64,000 nucleotides of DNA, from assembly GCA_019925105.1 (NCBI GenBank), contig JAHGAU010000014.1, positions 1,116,001-1,180,000 of the forward strand, read 5' to 3'. Under the pieces are notes generated by a model. It had not been told where the DNA came from. It saw nothing but the letters and a program-made list of their open reading frames with translations, and did no database searches. The translations under genes were made by a program, and so were the position numbers. This document shows positions 38,197 through 50,110 of this stretch, one piece after another (the first letter of the stretch is position 1; every line of letters starts with the position of its first letter). The DNA is from Niebla homalea. Lineage: Eukaryota; Ascomycota; Lecanoromycetes; Lecanorales; Ramalinaceae.

Positions 38197-39312
38197 TTTA
38201 AAGTAACAACCTATAATAAGCCTTTCTACCCCTTGTTAATATATATTACGCCTAAATTTTAATAAAAGTAAATTATAATCTTTTTATTTTATCCCGTTAC
38301 CGATTACCATAATAAGTCATAAAATCCGGGTATAACGGATTATATTTTAAGCGTTAAGAACTTTAAATCTTATTTTTAGTTTTACGTTATAATTAATATT
38401 AATCCTTTAAAAATATATTAAATATTTCTTAACCTACTATATATAGGCTTAATTTTTAAGGAAAACGTATATTAATTAAAATTAGGATTCTATAAAAATT
38501 ATATTTTTAATAAAAATTCTATAATATTTATTACGCTTTTATATTTATTAAAATAATATAAAAAAAGTATTATAAGGAAATTTATAAACGATAATAATAT
38601 AATATAATTTACTTATTTATTAAATAGTTTTTCTATAAATAAATAATATATTATTTATTATATTATTATACTTTCCGTTACCTTAAGATATCTATTTTAT
38701 CCGTAACTTTTTAATCGCATTATAAGTATTTATTTATAATTTTAACTTCTAAATATATCTTATAAATAAGGGTATAATTTATATATATTTTATTAATTAA
38801 TCGATATTATTAATAATAAAGGAAAAAAATAAATATATTAAATAAAATATAAAAGGAATTAAGCTTATTATATTTAAAATTAATATTATAAGAAAGAGTA
38901 ATTTAAGTATAAACTTATATATATTATTTAAGTCGATAAAATATAATAATTTATTTTAATTTATATATTAATAGAATTAATATATAAAAGGAATATAATA
39001 TTTATATAAATATTAAGATTAATATTTTATTATAAGACTTAAAATTTATAATAACGTATATCTTTTTAATTATAAAACATTTTATTTATTAGAAACCTTT
39101 CCTAAAAAATTACATTAAATATTTTAGATTTTATCGGTAGTCTAATACGGAATTTAATTATCGAATATTTATAAGCTATATAAAAAAGTATATTTATTTA
39201 AATTAACGCTTTTTATAATAACTTCTCTTATTAACGCTTCGTATATACTCGGGTTAAGAAGCTTATAAAATACTTTAAAGCTTATTAAGCCTTTATTATT
39301 AAAAAGACGGGG
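38197..39312. other. RIP-degraded sequence, unresolved
   Basis: Very AT-rich, few CpG, nothing recognised on either strand. Confidence 0.3.
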
Positions 39313-39825
39313 AAATTTACGACGTAATTAATTATTAAGTCGGCTTAACGGAAGCTTAAGCGGATATCCGCTTAATTTATATACGTAAAAGATTATAAAG
39401 TATATTTTCTTAATACTTAATAAATACTATATATTTAAAAGCAGGAGGGATTTTAAATATATATATAAGTAATTAATAAGGTAAAGTTTAACGTTAAATT
39501 TAACGTAAGAAACTTTTACGGCCTTTTAGGAGTTTAAAGTACGTTTAACCCGTACGGGCTTTTATAACTGGATTTTACGATAAAGTCGTAACTTATTAAC
39601 GCGTATTTTAATACCTTAAACCTTACGGTTATTTTAATACGTAAGGTATATAAAACCTTTATAATATTAAGTAACCGTATACTTAATTAAAACCTTAAAA
39701 GCCGAATTAACCCTACGGTTAAGGAATACCTTAAGGAAGCGGTATACCCTATAATACCTATATTTTTACTTATTATTAAATAATTTAATAAGAATCTATA
39801 ACGCTTACCTAGACTTTAAGGTTTA
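39313..39825 (+). pseudogene. Unidentified cargo gene remnant
   Basis: Clean forward frame: KFTT-LIIKSA-RKLKRISA, FIYVKDYKVYFLNT, VINKVKFNVKFNVRNFYGLL, STFNPYGLL-LDFTIKS, YFNTLNLTVILIRKVYKTFI, then INPTVKEYLKEAVYPIIPIF. Alternating hydrophobic/charged pattern of a folded protein and GC-richer than its flanks. No family recognised. Confidence 0.5.
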
Positions 39826-40909
39826 TATTTTAAATATAAAATATTATTTTAATTAATAATTTTCTTACTTTATGATATTTAATTTAATATAAATATAAAA
39901 GGAGAGCTAGAACTTAATTAAATAAAGCTTATATAAAGCTTTAAATACGAGAAACCTTCCTTACCCTTTTTTTTTTATTATTAATTAATCTTATATCCTT
40001 AAGAATATATTGAAATTCTGCTTATTAATTATAAAATTTATTTATTTATTCCTATATAATTATAATATAATAATATATTTTATCGATATAATCGTCCTTA
40101 TTATAATCTTTTATTATAGCGTTAATCTGCTTTTTAACCTTACGTAATCGCTTTTCATAAAACTTTTAAAACCTTTTTTAAGTTAATTTTATCGTATTAT
40201 AATACCTTATAAAAACGATATTAGTATTTCAATAATAATCGGGCTACTTAAAGTATTTCCGTTTATTAAAATGACCTAAGGAATATTAAAACGGTAACTA
40301 TTAAATAGGAAATATTTAAAAAGGGTATTAATAAAGTTAATCCGTAAAGTTACTTATTACTTTAATATAGATATAAAGGTAAATATTATAGCAGATTCTA
40401 AACCGAGTAAAGCGATAGGTTCTTTATTAATTAAATCGTTATAAACGGTTAAAGGTATTATCGTTAAAATTAATAATAAATAATAGCTTAAAATATTAGT
40501 TATTTAAGTTAAGTTATAAATTAAGAAACTATTTATTATTAAAGAAAGCTTCGAGTTAATATTAAGCTATTTAAGTCCTTTTATAAGTCCGATTTCTATT
40601 ATAATAGTACTAGCTATCTTAAGGGTTAAAAGAAGTCTCGTATCCGACTTTATAAATCTATAAAAAGGCGAAAGTTACGTTAAAAAGTTTACGTTTCCTA
40701 TAATAAGGGGTTTATTATATAATTCGTTAATAACGTTAAGAATATTAGTGAATATAAAGAACTTAAATTAAAAGTTAAGATCTATACCGTAATAAATAGA
40801 GGTACGTAATACTTAATGATAACGTAGGTTAAGAAATTAAGGGAAAAATTAAAACGTAAGTATTAAGCTATAAAATAAAAAATCGAAGAAAGAAGATTAC
40901 GAGTCCGCC
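39826..40909. other. RIP-degraded sequence, unresolved
   Basis: No gene recognised. Confidence 0.3.
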
Positions 40910-41110
40910 GCCCTTTATACCTCTTCGGCTTAATATCCTTACCATCTAGTTAATTATTAAGGCTCCCCCTTTTCCCCCCCCCCTCCTCTCCCTTCCCCTC
41001 CGATCGTATTATATTTGCCGATTATTAATCTATAATAACGATCGTGGCAACCGGTTAAATCCCTTGTTTAACGCCGGTCCCGGCATTTAAAGCCTGCCTT
41101 AAATATTTAC
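40910..41110 (+). promoter_or_regulatory. Pyrimidine-rich, RIP-spared promoter-like block
   Basis: A near-pure C/T run (about 40965-41001, CTCCCCCTTTTCCCCCCCCC and on) inside 200 bp that keep CpA/TpG (TTTGCCG, GTGGCAACC, GGCATTT, CCTGCC). Such runs lie upstream of transcription starts in filamentous fungi. It precedes the forward coding remnant from about 41320. Confidence 0.45.
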
Positions 41111-41319
41111 TTTAATATTAACTTAAAGTATTAATAAATATAATATTTAAATAATCTTATTAATATTAATCCCGAAAAAGTCTTGGGGGATTTAAATAAC
41201 GGGCATTTAAGCGTTAAGTATATTAAGAATAAAAACGTTAAATACTTACTTAATAACGTAATTATAGTGGTAAAAAGCTTTCTTTATAACTTATTAATAA
41301 AAGGTTAATTACTTACGGA

Positions 41320-41690
41320 AGACTAAAAGAAAAAAACTTATATAAGAACTTTTACGATTAAATTCTCAGTTAATAAATAATACGTAATACGTGAGTTTAC
41401 CGTAATTAATATATAGGTGGATTTAAAACTAAATCGTAAAACCTAAGGATATAATCGTAATTACGGCTTAACCGATATAAGCGTAACGTAAGGCAGTATC
41501 TTAAATAAAAAAGTAAAGTCTTATAAAATAGAGTTATTATATATAAACTTTTATGAATAGTTAATTAAGTATTATAAGATAAAGAAGTCTTTTATAATTA
41601 TTTTATAAGACGTAATACGCTTTATACTGAAAGCTTAATAAAAAAAGGTTAAATACTATTAAAGTAAAGGCTACGATTAAAAAAGCTATA
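41320..41690 (+). pseudogene. Unidentified coding remnant
   Basis: Forward frame reading KKKTYIRTFTIKFSVNK, IREFTVINI, VDLKLNRKT-GYNRNYGLTD, LNKKVKSYKIELLYINFYE and KSFIIIL-DVIRFILKA. It follows the pyrimidine-rich block by about 300 bp. No family recognised. Confidence 0.45.
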
Positions 41691-43330
41691 ATAAGGTAAA
41701 TAATCCCTATAGGATATAGTTAGTATTATAAACTCGATAAAGGATTAATAATTTATCCGACTAATATATATTAAGTTCGTATAAATTAGGTAAAATATAA
41801 ATTAATTTTAAAATTTTACGTTTATTTAATATTAATATTAACGGCGTAATAATATTTCCTAACGGGAAAGGATATAATATTAAAAAAGATTAAGCGGCTA
41901 TATAAGGCGCTTAACGCTTATAAAAAATGCCCGTAATATAAAAAAAAATAAAAAATAATTATTACTTTTTAAAAGATTTTACGTTAAGATTTAAAGTATA
42001 AAATTGACCCCGTAATATATTTAATCGATTATTATAGTTATATTAATAAAGATAATTACGGTAAAAAAGATTTATAAAAAGAGAAAAATAAAGTAAAGCT
42101 TCTAGATATATATATTAACTTAAAAGGCTTAACTTAATTTTAATTACTATATGAATAGTTAAATCGTAAATAATATAAGCGCCGTTAAAATAATTAATAT
42201 ATATTAAGGTAATACGCCTTAAATTAAGTTAAAAAACTATTTAAGAAGCTTAATTACTTTAAATTAAATACCTTTAAAATAAGTAAATTAAGAAAGATAA
42301 CCCGTAAAAGTAATAAATAACGCTTAACCCAAATTAAGTATTATTACGTATACCGTTATTAAGCTTAATCTAAGATAAATTTCTTATCACTTTAAATTAT
42401 AGTTTTTATAATTAAAAAAATCGGTAAATACGTTAAGAACTTTAAAGCGAAAGTAGTATACGGTTATATAAGGGATAATTTATATTATTAGATACGTATT
42501 AATTAAGCGATTAAACTCTATAATAACGGTAATCTTTACGGGTAATTACTTAAGCCTTAAGATATCGGTTATGATCTCCGCGTTAAGCTTCATAATTTCC
42601 TCGCGGTAATATTAAATTATATCGACCGTTTTTTTTTACGGAAAGTAACTTAATAATTAACGTTTATAAAAACTTATAGTTTCCCGATACGTAAATTTTA
42701 AATATCTTAACCAGATTCCTTCCGGCGGCTTAATTATATATTAATTAACTTAATTATTATAGGCCCGTAAAGTATTTAAAACTTAAAGTATCTGTAATTA
42801 TAATTTAATAATACGTATAATAAACAACGTTTTAAATACTTTAAATTTATTAATAAGCTTTTTACGCCGTAAGAACTTATTTTAAAAAGCAATATTATCT
42901 TTATAAAGTTAAATTCAATTTACTCCGTAACCTACCATATTATATACTTTAAAGAGAGCTTTAATATTTATATATTTTTACGGGATACCCCTTATTAAGA
43001 TTGTTAATATACGTTTTAAAGATTAAAGATATTATTATTAATAAAAGATAAAAAGACGGGTTTCGGTTTAAATTATAAGGCAGAAATAAATATAAAAAAC
43101 GACCTATAATATTAAATAAACTTAATAAATAAAATTATAAGAAGTTTCTATACCGTTTTAAGTAAAGCGGTTAAATCCTTAAATATCGGATTTTACCGAT
43201 CGGGTTATATTTAAAAAGATTAAAACGGGCATTATTATAAATATTAAAGGTAAAAATAACTTTATAATTAACCAAAGATAACGTCAGAAAAAGAATTTAT
43301 TTAACCTGTATAAATTAAGGTATAACGTCC
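41691..43330. other. RIP-degraded sequence, unresolved
   Basis: No recognisable product; probably contains the rest of the gene at 41320. Confidence 0.3.
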
Positions 43331-43855
43331 GTTCCGAGAAAGTAATATAAATTACTTTAATTATACGACGGTTAAATACCAGTAGTATTATAAGGCCCCT
43401 ACTTTTTAAGTTAAGATTACCGTTTAACTTAAATAGGTCTGGCGCTTTTAATTAATGGTATTATTTTACTTAAAGAATATAAAAACAATAATTTTAATAA
43501 TAAAAATTATTATAAATATAATTAAGGAAGCCAGTAACGAGTAAACTATTATACCTTAAGCCTTTTAAGCGGACGGAGAAGTACTTTATAAGGATTCTTA
43601 TATATTTATCGGAAATATTTTGAACTTAAATTATAAATATATTGGAAAACGTATTATAAATAACGTTCTCTTATATCCGTTATAATAAAAATTTAATGGA
43701 TAATAAATATTAAATCTAAAGGTAAATATTATTAAAATATTAAAAAGTTTAAAATCGGACGTTAATAAATACTTTAATTACTTAATTTATATATAACGTA
43801 AAGTTCTTTATAATCTATTTAAGGTATTTCTTAATTTATGCTTTTTATTATTAAT
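43331..43855 (+). pseudogene. Unidentified coding remnant
   Basis: Forward frames reading EKVI-ITLIIRRLNTSSII, RPLLFKLRLPFNLNRSGAFN and, after a frame change, GEVLYKDSYIFIGN, YIGKRIINNVLLYPL, NLKVNIIKILKSLKSDVNKY and KVLYNLFKVFLNLCFL. Convergent with the kinase-like remnant at 44170-44720. Family unknown. Confidence 0.4.
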
Positions 43856-44169
43856 ACGGTAAATATGTATAGTTTAAAATAAGTATATAAATCTTTATTA
43901 AAGTCCAGAAAGCTATATTAATTAACTTATTAACTATCGTTAATCGTAAAATATAAAGCGTTTACTTTTAATAGTCTTAAGCGTAACGTTTATTAAGTAA
44001 ACTTTATAAAATCTCTTATATTTATCTTATTAAATTAATTTTCCGGATAATTTAACTTAATAAATTTACGATTTAATATATATATTTAAATTTTTATTAA
44101 TTTAATTATTATATAGTTTATACTTTATAAGTTTATTTTCTTTTTTTTATCCGTATAACGTTATTACTT

Positions 44170-44720
44170 TAAATAATAGTTTTTATATTAACTTTAAAAT
44201 ACTATTAAAAAGGTTAAAAAACGGTTTAAGGGCCATACCTATTTTAATCTGCCCGTTATGGTTGAGCATTATTATATTACTTTTAAAGTTATCGTAATAT
44301 AGTTGGTAATTATAGATAAATATAAGCCCCGTTAATACCTGCCGTAAGTATAAACTTAAATCCTTTAAAGTATTAAAGTACGTATTTATTTCCTTATAGA
44401 CCGCTTTTATCTTAAACGCCTTTTATTCCCGTTTAAGTATATTATTAAGTATTTAAAGTAAAATATTTATCTACTTATAAACTATATAAACCTCGGCCCT
44501 TTTTAACTGGATATCCTTTAATCTTATTATATTATTATAGATAAAATCCTTAAAACGGGGTAAAAACGTTTTCATTATTTTATTACGTTTAATCGCTATT
44601 AAGCGGTAGTCCGGAGTATTGCTATTTACGATAAAGGTTAAGCTTATTTAATCGAGCTTTAGGAATTTATAATAATAGACCTTTACTTACTTGAAATATT
44701 GTTTTTTCTTCGGTAACGTT
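44170..44720 (-). pseudogene. Kinase-like domain remnant
   Basis: Reverse frame: TFIVNSNTPDYRLIAIKR, MKTFLPRFKDFIYNNIIRLK, KRAEVYIVYK-INILL, AVYKEINTYFNTL, then LRQVLTGLIFIYNYQLYYDN and IIMLNHNGQIKIGMALK. This follows the fungal kinase-like pattern (lY.VFEYM...; VLDGL.YL...G.EHGSLTCSNILL..DGDVKIA). It corresponds to subdomains V-VII of a protein kinase whose HRD motif is replaced by HGS in that family. A different gene from the FHA kinase at 32-33.7 kb. Ends are uncertain; stops are relatively few. Confidence 0.55.
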
Positions 44721-45190
44721 TAGCTTTATTAATTAATCTTAAACGATAAGTTATTAATTAAGATTAATAACTTTTTTTTCAGAGTATTTAATGTTATTTT
44801 CTGGCTTTTAAGCTCCGTTATAGTATTTAAGATTATTATAAAGAAATCCTTTAACTTAACGAAAAAAAATCTTTTATATTCAACAGAAAGCTATAGCGGT
44901 TTATACTTTAAATTTAACGGGTACCCGATTTACGTAATTCATTTACTATTTATAGTTAATATAATTTTTTCGGAGAATAATAATTAAAAAAGAGTTAAAA
45001 TAAAATCCTTTATTTTTAAAGCTATTAATAGTTATTTTTAACGCCTTAAACCTTTATAAATTAAATATTATTAATAATTCTAATTATTATTTCCCAATTT
45101 CTAAATACCATAAAAAGCGTAAACTTAAAATAAAGTTTTCTACTTTTCCTTTAATACTTATTATCTTTTACTATAGGGTCGGTAATTGGG
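44721..45190. other. RIP-degraded intergenic or coding remnant
   Basis: Nothing assigned; probably the N-terminal side of the kinase-like gene and the promoter of the gene at 45190. Confidence 0.3.
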
Positions 45191-45665
45191 GGAAGTTATT
45201 CCCCCTTTAAATATAAGTAAATGAACCTTATTACCAGGAGTTACGACCAGTAAATCCTTATTCTTAAAGCGAGGACGTTAAGTAACCTTCGTATTATTAC
45301 CCGAGGATTCCGTTTATCTAAGGTATCTTACTTACCGGCCTTAATAACGGCCCTTTTCCGGTTACGTAGGAAACGTTATAGCTCTTGATTACCGTATTGC
45401 GTATTATGGTAAGACTACGTTAACATTAAAGGATCTCCCTTACCGTTTACGTAAAAAGAACAATAAGTTATATTTATTATAAAGTCGTTTTAAAGATCTT
45501 ATAAGGGAGAACAATTACTTAAGGTAGGAGTTAATTTATTATAAAAATACCCGTGAAGTATTAATACGGCTTTATAATTCTGTCCGATATTTATATTAAA
45601 AAATAAAGGTAACCCTTAATAAAGCGTTAAAGGGCGTCACTATATTAAAATAGAGATTAATCAAT
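45190..45665 (+). pseudogene. Coiled-coil protein remnant
   Basis: Forward frame: LLPGVTTSKSLFLKRGR-VTF, VLLPEDSVYLRYLTYRP, GYVGNVIALDYRIAYYGK, LTLKDLPYRLRKKNNKLYLL, SRFKDLIRENNYLR-ELIYY, KNTREVLIRLYNSV, KALKGVTILK. Matches the pattern of an uncharacterised fungal coiled-coil protein (RKENNELRLLRSQFKDLIRENNYLRQEL...). GC-richer than its surroundings, with the CpA-rich region 45230-45440 little mutated, so this may be the youngest or least RIPed cargo gene. Function unknown. Confidence 0.55.
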
Positions 45666-46060
45666 TATTAAGTAAATTACGTTAATAATAAAAGTAAAAA
45701 AGAATAATTTTTTTAAATATATAATTTTATATAAAAGGTAATATAAAGTATTATTCTCTATAATAATTACCGAATATTCGCTTTATATCTTCAATATATA
45801 ATATATTTCTCTTTAAATATATTATTCCTTTCCGAGTATTTATATTAATAATACCGCGTTTTTACGATACCTTAATTAAAAGCCTATATATATTTAATGC
45901 CCGAGCTTTTATTATTATATTAAGGTTAAATTAATTCTGAATATAATTATTAACGTTAATCTATAAAGTAATTAAGTTATAAATTGCTTTATTTACCGTT
46001 ATAGTCTTAGAATAAGTAAAAAGCTGGTACGGATAATAATAAAATTAGATTTTATTAAAT
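45666..46060. other. RIP-degraded sequence between convergent remnants
   Basis: No product recognised; may hold the 3' part of the reverse-strand gene starting at 46285. Confidence 0.3.
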
Positions 46061-46285
46061 TTATAACGGCGTTCTAAGTAAATTTTTTACCGTATTAAAG
46101 TTTAAATTTAAATTAAAGAATATTATATAAAGATATAAACTTAAAGTTAAGTAAATACTTAAATAAAAGTTTACGATTAATACTTGAATATTAAAATCCT
46201 TAATAAGGAGGGTCGTAATAAGTAAACTTACCAAACCTTTTCTAATTATAATATATTTATATTCCGTTAAAAAAAGTTTATCCAT
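46061..46285 (-). pseudogene. N-terminal piece of a hypothetical reverse-strand gene
   Basis: A 74-codon open run from ATG at 46285: MDKLFLTEYKYIIIRKGLVS, then IKDFNIQVLIVNF and a Leu/Asn/Tyr-rich part that would be Ser/Pro/Thr-rich before C->T changes (L from P or S codons), ending RTPL. The start codon with a CpA-poor leader is plausible, but no domain is visible. Confidence 0.35.
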
Positions 46286-47899
46286 CTTTAATTTTTATTA
46301 AAACCTATATAGATATAATAATAAGTTAAGGGGACTTATATATTTATAAGTATTAAATAAGTCCTTATAATCTTTTTTAAATTTACGTATTTATTAAAGT
46401 AAATAATAAAGATAATAACGTTAATTAAAGAAAATAATATTAACGTAGCTTTACGTAAAATAAGTAACGTTTAATAAGATAATAGTATAAATTATATTAA
46501 ACTGGATAATACCACTTAATAATAAAAAAAACGTCTTAAATAGCGAATAACTATAGATTTACAATATGGATTCTCGTAAGATCCGAAAATAATTTATAAT
46601 ATTAACTGTGGCCATTATTTATAAAGGCCTTTAATCATAATAAATTTAATATATACGCCGTATATTTATTATATAACGTTAGTCCTAAAATTAAAGTAAT
46701 ATATAAAAGTAAATATAAATAAATACGCTTAATATAAAAGGCTTAATTATATTGTTCCTTAATATAATAACGTTAATCTCGGTATTTATCGTAATAATCT
46801 TACGCTTATAATTTAAGCGACTTAAACAAACCAGACTTCGGTTAAACGATTTTACTATCGTTATCGTTTTAATAAGTTAACGTAGTTTTCTATTAACTTA
46901 TATTAATAATTTAATAGATTTTTTAACTTAATTAAAGTATTATTATTATTATTAATAAGCTTAAGTTTACCTTAAAACTCTTAAAGTTAAATCGTGTAAA
47001 TAAATATAATCCTTAATAAGGCCAGCTATTATTAAAAAGACTTAACGTTAATAAACGTTATCTTATTACGTAAAGTAAGCTTACTTTTATATTAATAAAA
47101 AAAAAGGTATTAATATCTTAAATAATTATAATTATTATATTGCTTTAAGTAACCGTTAATACCTTTATTAAATTGTTAATCCTTTACCTTTATATAATAT
47201 TATTCTTTATAACGTAATTATAAAGAATAATTATTACCGTAATAATTATAATTCTCGTTTATTAAATAGTTATTGTAATGTCCCTTTTTTTTTTATGTTT
47301 TCCCTTTATTTATTTATAAGATAAAAATATATATAACGGGTTTTACGTAAATTAATAAGCAGAATATATAAGCTTCTTAATTATTAATTTATTATTCGAC
47401 GGGGCTATAATTATATTATTTCTTTATATAATATAATAGATCCGGATATTAAAGGTGAAAAAAAATTATAATTTCCGTAATATTTAAATTTAATAACATA
47501 TAAGTTTATTTAATTATAATCCGTATAAGGTAGTTAATGAAGGAATAGTATTTACTTTATTATTATTCTTAGAATTGTATCTTTCGTTTCTTTTAATTAC
47601 GTTAATATTATATATAATATATTATCGGAAGCGATTTAAAGTAATTTAAAAATATACCTTAATATAATTAACGTTTATTTATTTATATTTCGCCCCGTAA
47701 TATATTAAATAAAGCTTGGCTTTAGCTTTAATTGGGATAGTTAATTATTGAAATTAAATCCGTAAGTTCCGATTTAATAACGTTCTTAATCCGTAAAAGG
47801 CCGGTAACCGCTTAAGGTAGTAGTACCTCGTAATACCTCGAAACCTCTTCTTAAAATACTTAATATATAAGTAAATATTACTTTAATTATATAAGTAAT
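46286..47899. other. RIP-degraded sequence, unresolved
   Basis: Nothing recognised. A CpA-keeping patch lies at 46555-46640 (TACAATATGGATTCTCG, ACTGTGGCCATT). Confidence 0.3.
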
Positions 47900-49244
47900 A
47901 TATAAAATCTATTTATCTCTTATAAAGGTTTATTTAAGTAATACCGTATCGTTTCTTTAGATATAAGGGTATATTTATAATTATTTATTAATTATTTTCG
48001 CTATTTCATAAAGGCTCGTTATTATTAAAGAGGATTACTTATATATCTTAAAATACTTTAAGTTTCTCTTTAATCGTTTACGGTTAATTAAATAACTCCT
48101 ATTTAATTTAAACTTCCTTAATAACCTATAACTCCTCCTGCTTACTTTAAACTTCCTTAACGTTTTATAACTTACTTTTTATTACCGTAAGGTTCCTTTA
48201 ATCTGCTTATTCTACGTTTTCCTTTATATTTAGGCTAAAGGTTCTTTTTAAACCCTTATTAACCTTAAATACTTCTTTTATAATTAAAGGTATTAATAAG
48301 GATCTTAAATAGCCGCGTTATTCGTTAGATTCTTACCGCGTATAACGATCCTCCATTTATATTGTTATATTAAAGATAACCTTAGCCTTTTAATTAAAGG
48401 TAATTATAAAGAATAGCCGATAAAAGGTTATTCTTATCTTAAGGTTATAATCTATGTTTTTTATTACTTTAATATAGTCCTTTTATAAGATTATTATTAA
48501 TACGGATTTAAAGCGCTTAAATTTATTTAACGCCCCCTTAATTTTATTTCTTTGCTTATCCGTTTTATTAATATACGGATTCTTTAACTTAAGATCCATA
48601 ATATTAACCGGATCTTTTTATTTAAACGGAAATATTACGTTAAGAAACGCTTTAATATCTATTAAAGAATATTTAAAGATTATTCAATTTCCTTTATGGA
48701 TTTTAAGTTTATTAAATTTAAGTTTAAGTTTTATTAATATATTTATCGTAAGATTACTTTTTAAATCTCCCGTAAAGGCTAATTTATTCCTATACTTAAC
48801 CTTATTAAGTAAACTATATTTAATAATAACTTCGGGCCTATTATAAGGGTTTATTTTATAGTACTTAACCTTTTATTTCTTTTTTTTAATTATAAACTCT
48901 ATTGATTTAATTAGGATTACGCCTTTATTATTAACCTTATCGTTATCCTTATCCTTATTAAGATCGTTAAGTTCATAATCATTATTATCAATATTATTTA
49001 TAAAAATATCTTTACCCTTTATATCGGTTAATATAATAGCCGGTATATTTATAGTTTAGCCTCTTATAAAGTTATCGGTATTATCCGTACTTATTAGCTT
49101 TAATAAAGCTTTTATATTATTTCCTATTATATTAATTAATTTATTTATATTTTTAACGTCTTTAATATTATTAATATCGGGTATTTCCTTATTAAAAACG
49201 TTTAAATCCGCTTTAATCTTTATAATACGAGCTTCGTTTTTCAA
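47900..49244 (-). pseudogene. Unidentified charged protein gene, divergent pair member
   Basis: From ATG at 49244 (MKNEARIIKIKADLNVFNKE) the reverse frame is open to 49056 and then continues through RIP stops: an acidic part (INNIDNNDYELNDLNKDK), KGVILIKSIEFII, YNRPEVIIKYSLLNKVKYRN, MDLKLKNPYINKTDKQRNKI, KGALNKFKRFKSV and a Glu/Lys-rich C-terminal part near 48000. Very hydrophilic; no domain named. Shares its 365-bp upstream region with the forward gene at 49610. Confidence 0.5.
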
Positions 49245-49609
49245 TTTTTATATATTTTTAAGCTTTTTTATAATGGTGTGTTTCCTTTTATTTAGTGTTT
49301 TTTTAATTAACTTATTAATTTTTAAGTTTGATTTATTCTTATTTAAGTTTAATTAAATATTAAGCTTATTTTTTTCTGCGTTAAAAGAAATTAGAAATAT
49401 TATTATTATAAAAGATTAACTTTAAGTTAATCTTATATATAATAAGAAATGATTTCTAAAATTAATTATAGAAACTTTATATTCCTATAAAAAAGCTATA
49501 TATAACTTAAGAAAATTGGAGTTAAAATTAATTTTATAACGTATATTTTTATACTTAAATATAATTCTATTATTTATAAATTTATAGAATAATAATAAAG
49601 AAGCGAATA
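49245..49609. promoter_or_regulatory. Divergent intergenic region
   Basis: 365 bp between two outward-facing ATGs (49244 reverse, 49610 forward). No clean TATA box survives. A conserved role as a shared promoter is inferred from layout only. Confidence 0.4.
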
Positions 49610-50110
49610 ATGTTTATCGCTCTTATGATATTCTCCTTTATTACTTTAAGTATAGCCTATACCTTTATAACGTTAATTAAAATTATAACCTATCGCTTAA
49701 TCCTTATAATTACTTTACTTACCTCCGTAAGTATATATTCTTTTATATTTACGGAGCTTTTATCCTTAAGTATTAAATTATCTTTATTAAGTATTTTAAT
49801 ATTAAGTTTAATATTAAATTATAATGTTACTTCGTATTAAAATAGCCTAATATTTACTTTAATAAGTAACGGATTTTACGTATCCATAAATAGCGGAGTT
49901 TATATATCGGCAAATAACGGATTCTTTATATCGGTAAATAGCGGTCTACCTTTATTAAGCTATTATAATATATTAAACGAAACATTTTTTAATACTTTAA
50001 TATTAACCCCGTCAGGTCCCGTTATTATGCTGTTTAAAGGTTTTAACGTACGCTTTACTTATAATTTGGGTTTACGTAAAATTATGCTTTTAATAATATA
50101 AATCATTTAA
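49610..50110 (+). pseudogene. N-terminal piece of a forward gene, originally Ser/Thr/Pro-rich
   Basis: 76 codons open from ATG (MFIALMIFSFITLSIAYTFI). The present Leu/Ile/Phe excess is what C->T makes of Pro, Ser and Thr codons, so the original was probably a low-complexity Ser/Thr/Pro-rich N-terminus and not a membrane protein. Then three near-repeats of ATATCGG(C/T)AAATA(A/G)CGG at about 49890-49945 give a short duplicated peptide. Family unknown. Confidence 0.4.

Noticed and set aside
49610..49840. Small membrane protein (Leu/Ile-rich)
   Set aside because: The hydrophobic bias is what C->T makes of Pro, Ser and Thr codons; before RIP it was probably a Ser/Thr/Pro-rich segment.
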